Positions 1 through 5,430 of a DNA stretch of 6,617 nt are shown in pieces. The notes beneath the pieces were generated by a model. It was given only the letters and a program-made list of their open reading frames with translations. It was not told the origin of the DNA and made no database searches. Each line of letters opens with the position of its first letter. The first letter of the stretch is position 1. The position numbers and the translations under genes are program-made. The DNA comes from Thermodesulfobacteriota bacterium (lineage in GTDB: Bacteria; Desulfobacterota; Dissulfuribacteria; Dissulfuribacterales; UBA3076), in assembly GCA_003645605.1 (NCBI GenBank), contig QNAY01000073.1, positions 1 to 6,617 on the forward strand. The letters are read 5' to 3'.

Positions 1-47
1 CACAGACCGGACTATGTCGGAAAAGGCAAAATTAAAAAATCAGAGTG

Positions 48-118
48 GGGTCAAAACCTGAGCGTAATTCCGGTGGGTCAATTTTCATGAGCAGATGCGG
101 GTCAATTCCTGTGAGCGG
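48..118 (+). repeat. Three GGGTCAA...TGAGC direct repeats, possible transposon end
   Basis: Three related words occur in a row: 48-64, 75-93 and 99-118. Each begins GGGTCAA, has a variable centre of 3-6 bases, and ends TGAGC. The start-to-start spacing is 27 and 24 bases. Short repeated GGGTCAA-type words near an end are typical of some insertion sequences, IS21-like ones among them, where they bind transposase; that link is inference. The stub gene on the minus strand runs into this block at about 118-125, as expected if an element inserted there. Positions 1-90 are open in frame 1 and could be the tail of an element gene, but no family is recognised. The opposite element end lies outside the window, if it exists. 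Confidence 0.4.
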
Positions 119-230
119 TGAAGTCCTGGTGTTTTGTATTAACCACATTCTCTAACTCAACATGGTATGACATTCTGGGATCAACTACCCCTGAGTCTTC
201 AAACATCCGTTTTGGTTTTTTGTAATTCAT
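102..230 (-). pseudogene. 5' stub of a minus-strand gene, probably AAA-ATPase-like / PD-(D/E)XK protein
   Basis: Reading the minus strand from ATG at 230-228 gives 42 codons and then TGA at 104-102. The protein starts MNYKKPKRMFEDSGVVDP and continues RMSYHVELENVVNTKHQDF. This resembles the N-terminus of the AAA-ATPase-like proteins (often with a C-terminal PD-(D/E)XK domain) common in Desulfobacterota, in which a Walker A P-loop would follow within about 20-30 residues. Here the reading frame enters the GGGTCAA repeat block and stops before any P-loop, so the gene is truncated, most simply by a transposon insertion near 118-125. A purine-rich GAGCGAAAAG lies just upstream of the ATG, and a good promoter sits about 90 nt upstream. 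The family call is from memory of similar N-termini and is moderate only; that this is a short real gene remains possible. Confidence 0.5.
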
Positions 231-317
231 CTTTTCGCTCGTTTTTTTTAAAGCTCTGGCTTTTCGCCTTTCGCCTTTTTCGAACTTCAGTTCGATAAAC
301 TTCTGAGCTAAATTAGT

Positions 318-346
318 AATTTAATAAAATTGTATAATAATGTCAA
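318..346 (-). promoter_or_regulatory. Predicted sigma70-like promoter facing the truncated minus-strand gene
   Basis: On the minus strand a perfect TTGACA (346-341) is followed after 17 bases by TAAATT (323-318), a 4/6 match to the -10 consensus. Transcription would start near 311 and leave an untranslated leader of about 80 nt. That leader contains a 6-bp hairpin with a 4-base loop (280-295, arms TCGAAC/GTTCGA), function unknown. The whole area is AT-rich, so chance matches are likely, but the perfect -35, the consensus spacing and the right orientation relative to the stub gene support the call. Confidence 0.45.
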
Positions 347-530
347 TCTGTTTTGACTAAAGCCAGCAATTCTCATGATGTCTTTTTATTTAAATTTCAG
401 CAAGATATAAGATGTCACCCCCCTCTGCTCAAAAAACCACGATCTCGTAAAATCATCCAAAAGCGCCGTTTTTCTTTGATTTGTGTTTTTTGTATAAAAT
501 TTCAGGGTTTCAGTAGAGCTATAATTTGTT
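347..530. other. AT-rich stretch without recognisable gene
   Basis: Together with 231-317, this separates the minus-strand stub from the toxin remnant. All frames are broken by frequent stops. I looked for the expected antitoxin partner or the N-terminal part of the RelE/ParE toxin and could not recognise either, although 501-530 could contain decayed toxin codons in the same frame as the remnant. The base composition is visibly richer in A and T than the genes from 868 onward. Confidence 0.5.
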
Positions 531-751
531 GAAATCAATGATATACTTGCGCTATTTCCATCTTGATTTTGATCTCATTTTGGGCATAATCCTCCGGAGA
601 TGGAACGGATTAATGTTTTTGATTTTCTTGAGATCTATTATAAACCTTACAGGATTATATTCAGATCAGAGATCATGAAGCATATATTCATTGTGTAATT
701 GATGGAAGGAGAAATTTACAGGAGTTGTTGCAACTAAGATTGTTGCGATAG
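531..751 (+). pseudogene. Decayed RelE/ParE-family toxin gene
   Basis: Frame 3 from 531 reads EINDILALFPS, then TGA at 564 and TGA at 570, then SHFGHNPPEMERINVFDF and LEIYYKPYRIIFR up to about 662. The match to the family then jumps to frame 2, which reads DHEAYIHCVIDGRRN and LQELLQLRLLR before TAG at 749-751. Together these follow the C-terminal two thirds of RelE/ParE toxins: L..FP..G..PPE.ER, then REIYYKPYRIIYR, a V/AYI strand, the DGRR(N/D) turn and LL..RLL. One missing base near 663-670 explains the jump. Two in-frame stops plus a frameshift mean no toxin is made. The N-terminal third and the antitoxin are not recognisable. Toxins of this family are ribosome-dependent RNases (RelE) or gyrase inhibitors (ParE); which type this was cannot be told. 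Confidence 0.75.
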
Positions 752-867
752 ATGCAAGGCGCAGAATTTATAACATTTTTTTGGACAATATCCGTTTCAT
801 GCGTTAGATTTTTACCGGAACTGAAGAATTGCTTGAATAGATTGAGGGGAAAGAGGTGTAAACTATC

Positions 868-1395
868 ATGGCACTTACTTGTGAGGCCTCCGTATTTGTA
901 AAAATCCCATGTTATTTTACCGGAAAACTGGTGCTTGATACGGACAGAGAAAGGATCAAACAGAAGTTGGCTCCGTTCCTGATGGAGGAGCTTGGCTACA
1001 GGATTTCGGATTTCCAGGTTGACCGGGAAATCCTAATTGAAATAGACCGGCAGAAGGTACTCTGTCTGGCGGATTTAGTGGCGCATATTGACGGTCGCTT
1101 TCTTATGGTTATTAGGTGTGGACCGGGCTCTGTAGTTACCAGGGAATCCGGTACTATTGCGGTTGCCCGGCTCCTTGAGCCTGATTACATAATACCCTGG
1201 GCGGTCCAGGCCAGCCTTATTGAGGCCGCCCTGCTGGATGTCCGGGGAAAACGGGCGGTTGCCTATGGCTGGGATGCAATACCTTCCAGGTCCAAGCTCC
1301 TTGAAATGACTTCCGAGTGGCCGCCCCCACAGCTTCCGGAAAAGCGCATACCTGTGGAACGTCAGATTCTTTACTCCTATGATACACACGGGTGA
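868..1395 (+). CDS. HsdR N-terminal-domain-like protein (PD-(D/E)XK fold, catalytic residues apparently lost)
   Basis: This 175-aa protein resembles the small stand-alone proteins annotated as type I restriction enzyme R N-terminal domain, frequent in Desulfobacterota next to housekeeping genes. Residues 27-50 form the helical start (ERIKQKLAPFLMEELGY). LADLVAHIDG at 67-76 holds the conserved Asp69 of the nuclease core. The next strand, where active enzymes have E-x-K, reads MVIRCGPGS (80-88), so Arg83 and Gly85 replace Glu and Lys. RLLEPDYIIPWAVQ (101-114), a later GK-type turn near 127 and DAIPSR (136-141) match the remainder of the domain. No methylase or specificity gene and no helicase domain is nearby, so a restriction role is unlikely; a non-catalytic nucleic-acid-binding role is a guess. 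The ATG at 868 is preceded by GAGGGGAAAGAGG, though the spacing to the last part is long (about 11 nt). It precedes lnt by 274 bp of repeat-rich DNA. Confidence 0.7.
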   Translation: MALTCEASVFVKIPCYFTGKLVLDTDRERIKQKLAPFLMEELGYRISDFQVDREILIEIDRQKVLCLADLVAHIDGRFLMVIRCGPGSVVTRESGTIAVARLLEPDYIIPWAVQASLIEAALLDVRGKRAVAYGWDAIPSRSKLLEMTSEWPPPQLPEKRIPVERQILYSYDTHG

Positions 1396-1407
1396 AAGAA
1401 CCGGTTA

Positions 1408-1427
1408 AAGACGTCAGGTGACGTCTT
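1408..1427. promoter_or_regulatory. Perfect 9-bp palindrome with 2-base centre
   Basis: AAGACGTCA and TGACGTCTT flank GG, 12 bases after the stop of the 175-aa gene. As DNA it has the form of a binding site for a dimeric regulator. As RNA it could form a 7-8 bp hairpin, but no T-run follows, so it is not a standard terminator. It lies upstream of the lnt/prfB pair. No known operator is recognised. Confidence 0.4.
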
Positions 1428-1465
1428 AATATGCAAGTAGTTGAAAGCGATTAGTTAAAGGTGCC

Positions 1466-1548
1466 GTAACCGTTCATGGGTTCAAAGGTTCAAGGTTCAA
1501 AGGTTAAGAGCTTGCGAGGCAGGCGGGAATGGAGTAACCGTTCACGGG
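1466..1548 (+). repeat. Direct 15-bp repeats GTAACCGTTCAYGGG with TTCAAAGGTT tandem
   Basis: GTAACCGTTCATGGG (1466-1480) and GTAACCGTTCACGGG (1534-1548) are 68 bp apart and differ at one base. Directly after the first lies a short tandem of TTCAAAGGTT-like units (1481-1505). The 15-mer also resembles the arm of the larger repeat that follows (GTAAGCGTTTACAGGG at 1585-1600). The segment therefore looks like nested, related repeat units rather than unique DNA. Such arrays are intergenic in many Desulfobacterota genomes (recollection, not searched). Confidence 0.6.
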
Positions 1549-1693
1549 ATTACAACGCCCCGCTTTATCGCAACCCACAGAACTGTAAGCGTTTACAGGG
1601 TGCTGCAGGTGCGAGGCGGAGGGTACGCAGACGTACTTCCTGTACTTCAAGTGCCCGACAACAAAGCAGATGCGGTGCCCTGTGAACGCCTAC
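1546..1693 (+). repeat. Dispersed 148-bp repeat, copy 1 (MITE-like, covers lnt start)
   Basis: This segment is repeated in inverted orientation at 5578-5431 with about 9 substitutions and 2 single-base gaps by hand alignment. Its inner part, 1585-1693, is bounded by imperfect inverted repeats of about 28 bases: 1585-1612 (starting GTAAGCGTTTACAGGG) and 1666-1693 (ending CCCTGTGAACGCCTAC). Between them lies a smaller inverted repeat, GTACG-CAGA-CGTAC (about 1623-1636). The outer 39 bp (1546-1584) belong to the repeated unit but lie outside the arms. No transposase frame is present, so it is a non-autonomous element or an RNA-type repeat. It ends inside the coding start of lnt. Confidence 0.85.
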
Positions 1694-3289
1694 AAGGTGT
1701 CCTGGTTACTCGCCTCATTCTCAGGCCTCCTGTTGAGCGTCTGTTTTTCACCTTTTTCATGTTTTCCCGTAGTTGCGCTGGCCCTTGTGCCTTTGATAGA
1801 GGCCGTATGGGGCAAGGAATGGCATTATGCCTGCCGGATGGGATTCCTGGCCGGTATTGTCTATTTCGGCACGCTCCTTTGGTGGATAGCGCCTACTATT
1901 TCCCAGTATGGGAATTTACCCGGTTGGGTTGCATGGCCTGTGTTTGGGTTACTGGTGTGCTATCTGGCTATTTACCCTGCCATCTGGTCCGGTCTTTTGG
2001 GGTATTGGACTGCCGAAATGTCCCGTCTGCCTTCATCGCTTGCCCTTGCCGGGACATGGACTCTGCTTGAGTGGGCCAGGGGCCATGTGTTGAGCGGATT
2101 CCCATGGGGATATCTGGCCTACACCCTGGAACCTGTTCCATCCCTGATCCAGACAGCGGAGATTTGGGGACCTTACGGCCTTACTTTTTTGATTGTTTTG
2201 CTGAATGTATTGATCTGGAAGTTTTTTAAAGACCTTCTGAATACAGGCGCAAAGGATTTGGTCTTTTTACAGGGTAAGCGGGTAAGGTCGGCCCAACTGG
2301 CCCTGTTTTTGGTCTGCCTGGCTGGTCTATGGTTTTTCGGCGAATGGCGGATGGAAAAAATTGCTCATAATGATGATCAATTTCCTGAACTCAGGGTCGT
2401 TGCCATACAGGGTGCAGTCCCCCAGGACATGAAATGGGACCCGGCCTTTCAAGTTGCGACACTCGACACTTATGGTAAACTCAGCTTAAAGGCCGTTGAA
2501 GGACTCGATAACTCGGCAGTGAAGCAGGACAATGGGGTCAAGGCGTCTTCCTGTCTGATTGTCTGGCCGGAGACTGCCGTCCCTTTTTATTTTCAGGTCC
2601 CCGGTCCATTAGGTGAACAGGTCCGGTCCATGGCAAGGGACCTTGATATTGCCCTGTTGTTCGGGAGTCCGGCTTATCGTTTTAATAAAGCAGGGAAAGC
2701 GGAATACTTAAACAGCGTCTATCTTCTTGGTCCTGATGGTGCCATTGCAGGAAGATATGACAAGAGGCACCTGGTCCCATTCGGGGAATATCTGCCCTGG
2801 GGATGGGTGACTGCGTGGGCCCGGGGTCTTATACCGGCAGTAGGCCAATTCAGCCCCGGATTTACATCCAGGCCCCTTTCCCGGCAGGACCTTCATATTG
2901 GCGTATTGATATGTTTTGAGAGCATATTCCCGACTCTCAGCAGAAAAACCGTACTGGAAGGGGCCAACTTCCTGGCCGTTCTCACAAATGATGCATGGTT
3001 CGGCCGTACAGGAGCGCCTTATCAGCATGAGATCATGGCGATATTCCGGGCTGTTGAGACCCGCAGGTGGGTGGTTCGAGCAGCCAATACAGGCGTGAGT
3101 TCACTTATCAGTCCATGTGGCGAGAGAACGGCAAAAACTTCGCTGTTTGAGCCATGTTATATAGAAGGGCGACTTCACCTTCGCAAAGGCCATACTTTTT
3201 ATGTAAAATACGGAGAAATATGGTTATTATTATTTTGTTTATTTTGGGCGGTAGTTCCATTCTGGAGAAAAGTCCAAAAGGAGGCATAA
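1670..3289 (+). CDS. lnt: Apolipoprotein N-acyltransferase
   Basis: Lnt is an inner-membrane enzyme that transfers an acyl chain from phospholipid to the N-terminal cysteine of lipoproteins, the last maturation step in Gram-negative bacteria. Hydrophobic segments cover residues 11-45, 55-72, 87-112, 122-135, 165-185 and 208-224; a periplasmic nitrilase domain follows (about 240-505) and a final membrane helix (515-533). The catalytic triad is visible: Glu301 in VWPETAVPF, Lys365 in YDKRHLVPFGEY and Cys415 in VLICFES. Glu373 in PFGEY and the NDAWFG signature (440-445) are also kept. At 539 aa it is slightly longer than E. coli Lnt (512). The start is uncertain: the ATG at 1670 lies inside the dispersed repeat, which encodes residues 1-8, and no clear ribosome-binding site precedes it; GTG at 1682 or 1697 are alternatives. 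The stop is one base before prfB. Confidence 0.95.
   Translation: MRCPVNAYKVSWLLASFSGLLLSVCFSPFSCFPVVALALVPLIEAVWGKEWHYACRMGFLAGIVYFGTLLWWIAPTISQYGNLPGWVAWPVFGLLVCYLAIYPAIWSGLLGYWTAEMSRLPSSLALAGTWTLLEWARGHVLSGFPWGYLAYTLEPVPSLIQTAEIWGPYGLTFLIVLLNVLIWKFFKDLLNTGAKDLVFLQGKRVRSAQLALFLVCLAGLWFFGEWRMEKIAHNDDQFPELRVVAIQGAVPQDMKWDPAFQVATLDTYGKLSLKAVEGLDNSAVKQDNGVKASSCLIVWPETAVPFYFQVPGPLGEQVRSMARDLDIALLFGSPAYRFNKAGKAEYLNSVYLLGPDGAIAGRYDKRHLVPFGEYLPWGWVTAWARGLIPAVGQFSPGFTSRPLSRQDLHIGVLICFESIFPTLSRKTVLEGANFLAVLTNDAWFGRTGAPYQHEIMAIFRAVETRRWVVRAANTGVSSLISPCGERTAKTSLFEPCYIEGRLHLRKGHTFYVKYGEIWLLLFCLFWAVVPFWRKVQKEA
3276..3284 (+). promoter_or_regulatory. Strong ribosome-binding site of prfB inside lnt
   Basis: AAAAGGAGG lies six bases before the ATG at 3291 and overlaps the last codons of lnt. 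It fixes the prfB start upstream of the internal stop codon, and implies that prfB is translated from the lnt transcript, perhaps with translational coupling. Confidence 0.85.
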
Positions 3290-3290
3290 G

Positions 3291-4428
3291 ATGGGTACGA
3301 TTACGGATAAAACAACAATAAATATACAGGAAATTAAGGAGCGCTTGCATGATCTTGGCGGACGCTTAGAGCTCCTGAGGGGTTATCTTTGATCGGGAGA
3401 CTCTGGATAAGCGTCTTGCTGAAATAGACCAGGAGATGCTCCGTCAGGATTTCTGGGAAGACCCTAAATCCAAGGAGTTTCTGAAGGAGCGATCTTTACT
3501 GATAGAGCAAAAAGAGAATGTGGATAACCTTTCCGAGCAGTATGAAGAGCTTGAATTACTGCTTGAAATGGCAGAAGAGGAAGAGGATTTATCAGTCCTT
3601 AAAGATGTAAGTAATGGGCTGAAGGAACTTGATGAAAAGATACACGGGGTTGAACTCTCAAGGCTTCTTTCAGGTTCGCAAGATCGCAATAATGCTATTG
3701 TAACAATTCATGCCGGGGCGGGAGGGACCGAGGCCCAGGATTGGGCCGAGATGTTGCTGAGAATGTATCTCCGTTGGTGTGACAAGCGGGGGGTTGAGGT
3801 CAAAATGCTGGATCTAATGCCCGGAGATGAGGCTGGCACAAAGAGTGCGACTTTTCTGGCCGAGGGCCTCTATACCTATGGCTATCTGAAGTCTGAGGCC
3901 GGTGTGCATCGTCTGGTCCGCATTTCGCCCTTTGACGCTTCGGGAAGGCGGCATACCTCCTTTGCCTCTGTATTTGTAGCTCCGGAGCTGGATGAGACCA
4001 TTGAAATTGATATTAATGAAAAAGATTTACGTGTAGATACATACCGGGCCAGTGGCGCCGGAGGACAACATGTTAACAAGACAAGTTCCGCTGTCCGCAT
4101 CACTCACTTACCAACCGGGATAGTTGTTCAGTGTCAGAATCAGAGATCCCAGCATAAAAACCGGGCCATTGCCATGAAGATCCTGCAGGCCAGGCTCTTC
4201 GAACGAGAGAAGGCAAAAAAGGATGCGGAGAGGCAGCAGGCCCATGAGAAGAAGAAGGAGATAGCCTGGGGAAGCCAGATCAGGTCCTATGTGCTCCAGC
4301 CCTATCAACTAATCAAAGACCATCGCACAGGCGTAGAGATTGGCAATGTGAATGAAGTGCTGAACGGAAATCTGGATCCTTTTATCGAGGCATATTTGCA
4401 GGATCAGGTTTTAGGACCCTTAGTGTAA
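3291..4428 (+). CDS. prfB: Peptide chain release factor 2, made by programmed +1 frameshift
   Basis: RF2 recognises UGA and UAA in the ribosomal A site and triggers peptide release. The gene is read as 33 codons from ATG 3291 to CTT 3387-3389, then shifts +1 over TGA 3390-3392 and continues from GAT 3391 to TAA 4426-4428, giving 378 aa (E. coli RF2 has 365). The product around the shift reads LLRGYL-DRETLDKRLAEID, a standard RF2 N-terminal helix. The stop-codon-recognising SPF tripeptide lies at about 212-214 (RISPFDASGRRHTSF) and the catalytic GGQ at about 257-259 (RASGAGGQHVNKT). The N-terminal part is a Glu-rich helical domain. SPF rather than PxT distinguishes it from RF1. A caller that takes the first ATG of the long frame (3436) would lose 48 residues. 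It is co-transcribed with lnt; birA converges, 54 bp away. Confidence 0.97.
3378..3393 (+). promoter_or_regulatory. RF2 autoregulatory frameshift site
   Basis: The codons AGG GGT TAT CTT are followed by TGA T. AGGGGT is the internal Shine-Dalgarno-like element, three bases before the slippery CTT, the layout known from E. coli prfB (AGG GGG TAT CTT TGA C). When RF2 is scarce the ribosome pauses at UGA, and tRNA-Leu slips from CUU to UUU, entering the +1 frame; when RF2 is plentiful, termination at UGA yields a 33-residue peptide. The base after the stop is T where E. coli has C. Confidence 0.95.
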
Positions 4429-4513
4429 CGAATTTCTCCGGAATTACCTTCTAACTTCAGCCTTCTACCTTCTACCTTCTACCTAAATATAACGAATTTC
4501 CCCGGAGTTAACC
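4426..4513 (+). repeat. Direct repeat spanning the convergent prfB/birA ends, with 7-bp tandem between
   Basis: TAACGAATTTCTCCGGA (from 4426) and TAACGAATTTCCCCGGA (from 4490) are nearly identical and 64 bp apart; similarity continues for a few bases (to about 4448 and 4513). The first copy contains the prfB stop codon, the second the last codons of birA. Between them are three exact tandem CCTTCTA units (4461-4481) plus degenerate ones before, in a pyrimidine-rich tract that also supplies the birA stop. No convincing rho-independent terminator is seen for either gene in this gap. Confidence 0.65.
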
Positions 4514-5412
4514 CTGACCCCTTCACCATTATCCAGGGTAAGCATGAGGCTTCCGTCAGGTGCAAGCCCTTGGGCCAAGGCTTCAAACTCCGGATTGAGT
4601 TCAGCATTCAGGCCATAGATCACCCTGCGCCCCGGGGTGTCGCTCAGGAGATTCCAGTCCCTTATTACAGGATTTTGGGGCAGGTAGCCAGGTTCAGTAT
4701 TCAGACAGTCGGATTCCCATTGGTGGATCAGCCCGAAGATCCAGCCGATCCGTGCCAGGATTCGGGCCGCAAGCTCTTTTGTGTGCCAGTGTTTACCTGT
4801 AGTTATGGAAAGTGATGTGGCAAATGCGAGATCTTCAGGAAAGGTCTCCATGTTTGCATTGATTCCTATGCCAAAGAGGAGATATGCCTGCCCGGAATTG
4901 GGTGCCCTGACTGCTTCTGTGAGGATGCCGGCCATCTTGCGTCCCTTTATTAATACGTCATTAATCCAGCGGATCTTTGCTGAGACCCCTTTTTCTCTCA
5001 AGACCTGGGCAACAGCTACTCCTACTCCCAGATTGTAAAAAGACCAGTTTTCAGTAAAAAGTGATGGATACAGGGCCAGACATAAATATACCCCCCCTGT
5101 GGGAGCCCACCAGCTTCGTCCTATTCTGCCCCGGGCCTGGACAAGAGAGTCTGCCCACCAGACGCAGCCGGATGGCAGATCGGTTCCATTGCTGTCGGCT
5201 CGGAGTATAGCCTGTCCGGCAAGGGGCATAAGCCTGTCGGCCTTTCTGTAGTAATAGACTTCGTGGCCGACGACCCTTGCCCTTCTCAGGATTTTTTCTC
5301 TTGTTTCTGTATCCAGGCCGGTGTTTATGACAGAGTCCCGGATCTGGTGATACGTGATAAGCCTTTTCAGCTCCTCTGCCTGCAGGGTACTTCTTGACAC
5401 TGGTTTAGTCAC
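4483..5412 (-). CDS. birA: Biotin--[acetyl-CoA-carboxylase] ligase, diverged N-terminal half
   Basis: This cytoplasmic enzyme activates biotin to biotinyl-AMP and attaches it to the lysine of carboxylase carrier domains. The 309-aa product shows the ligase core: RGRIGRSWWAPTGGVYL (94-110, family GRGRRGR.W.SP.GG.L), KIRWINDV (146-153, family KWPNDV), GRKMAGILTE (157-166) with Lys159 matching the biotin-contacting lysine of E. coli BirA (Lys183), and FGIGINAN (180-187). A C-terminal extension of about 50 residues is present. Oddities: the usual STN motif near the start of the catalytic domain is not seen (ADRLMPLAG at 58-66 occupies the place), and the first Gly of the GRGRRG loop is Ala93. The first ~50 residues do not show a clear winged-helix repressor domain. 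The start is GTG at 5412-5410, 18 bp from the dispersed repeat, without a strong ribosome-binding site. It converges on prfB and diverges from the MEMO gene. Confidence 0.88.
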   Translation of the reverse strand: MTKPVSRSTLQAEELKRLITYHQIRDSVINTGLDTETREKILRRARVVGHEVYYYRKADRLMPLAGQAILRADSNGTDLPSGCVWWADSLVQARGRIGRSWWAPTGGVYLCLALYPSLFTENWSFYNLGVGVAVAQVLREKGVSAKIRWINDVLIKGRKMAGILTEAVRAPNSGQAYLLFGIGINANMETFPEDLAFATSLSITTGKHWHTKELAARILARIGWIFGLIHQWESDCLNTEPGYLPQNPVIRDWNLLSDTPGRRVIYGLNAELNPEFEALAQGLAPDGSLMLTLDNGEGVRVNSGEIRYI

Positions 5413-5430
5413 AACTCATAATATTATATG

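Noticed and set aside
280..295. Hairpin TCGAAC-TTCA-GTTCGA as a terminator
   Set aside because: The stem has only six pairs, and no T-run follows on either strand in the needed position.
310..338. TATAAT at 333-338 as a plus-strand promoter
   Set aside because: No acceptable -35 lies 16-18 bases upstream, and the area is AT-rich. The minus-strand TTGACA over the same area is more convincing.
1075..1389. A 104-codon minus-strand frame inside the HsdR-N-like gene
   Set aside because: It lies antisense to a gene with recognisable family pattern and shows no own domain signal.
1476..1685. A 69-codon open frame in the repeat region before lnt
   Set aside because: It consists almost wholly of repeat DNA, is rich in Arg/Ser from repetitive words, and has no ribosome-binding site.
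1466..1693. Repeat region as integron attC site or CRISPR
   Set aside because: The arms do not carry the GTTRRRY/RYYYAAC core sites of attC, and there are no regularly spaced identical repeats with unique spacers.
1600..2070. A 156-codon open frame overlapping the lnt start
   Set aside because: It overlaps the repeat and the N-terminal membrane segments of lnt in another frame, and its translation shows no domain-like pattern. lnt has clear family motifs.
3390..3392. TGA in prfB as a nonsense mutation or sequencing error
   Set aside because: Its context is exactly the RF2 programmed frameshift signal, with the SD-like AGGGGT, CTT slippery codon and conserved protein on both sides.
4461..4484. 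CCTTCTA tandem as a CRISPR-type array
   Set aside because: Units are 7 bp, directly adjacent, without spacers; this is a short tandem repeat.
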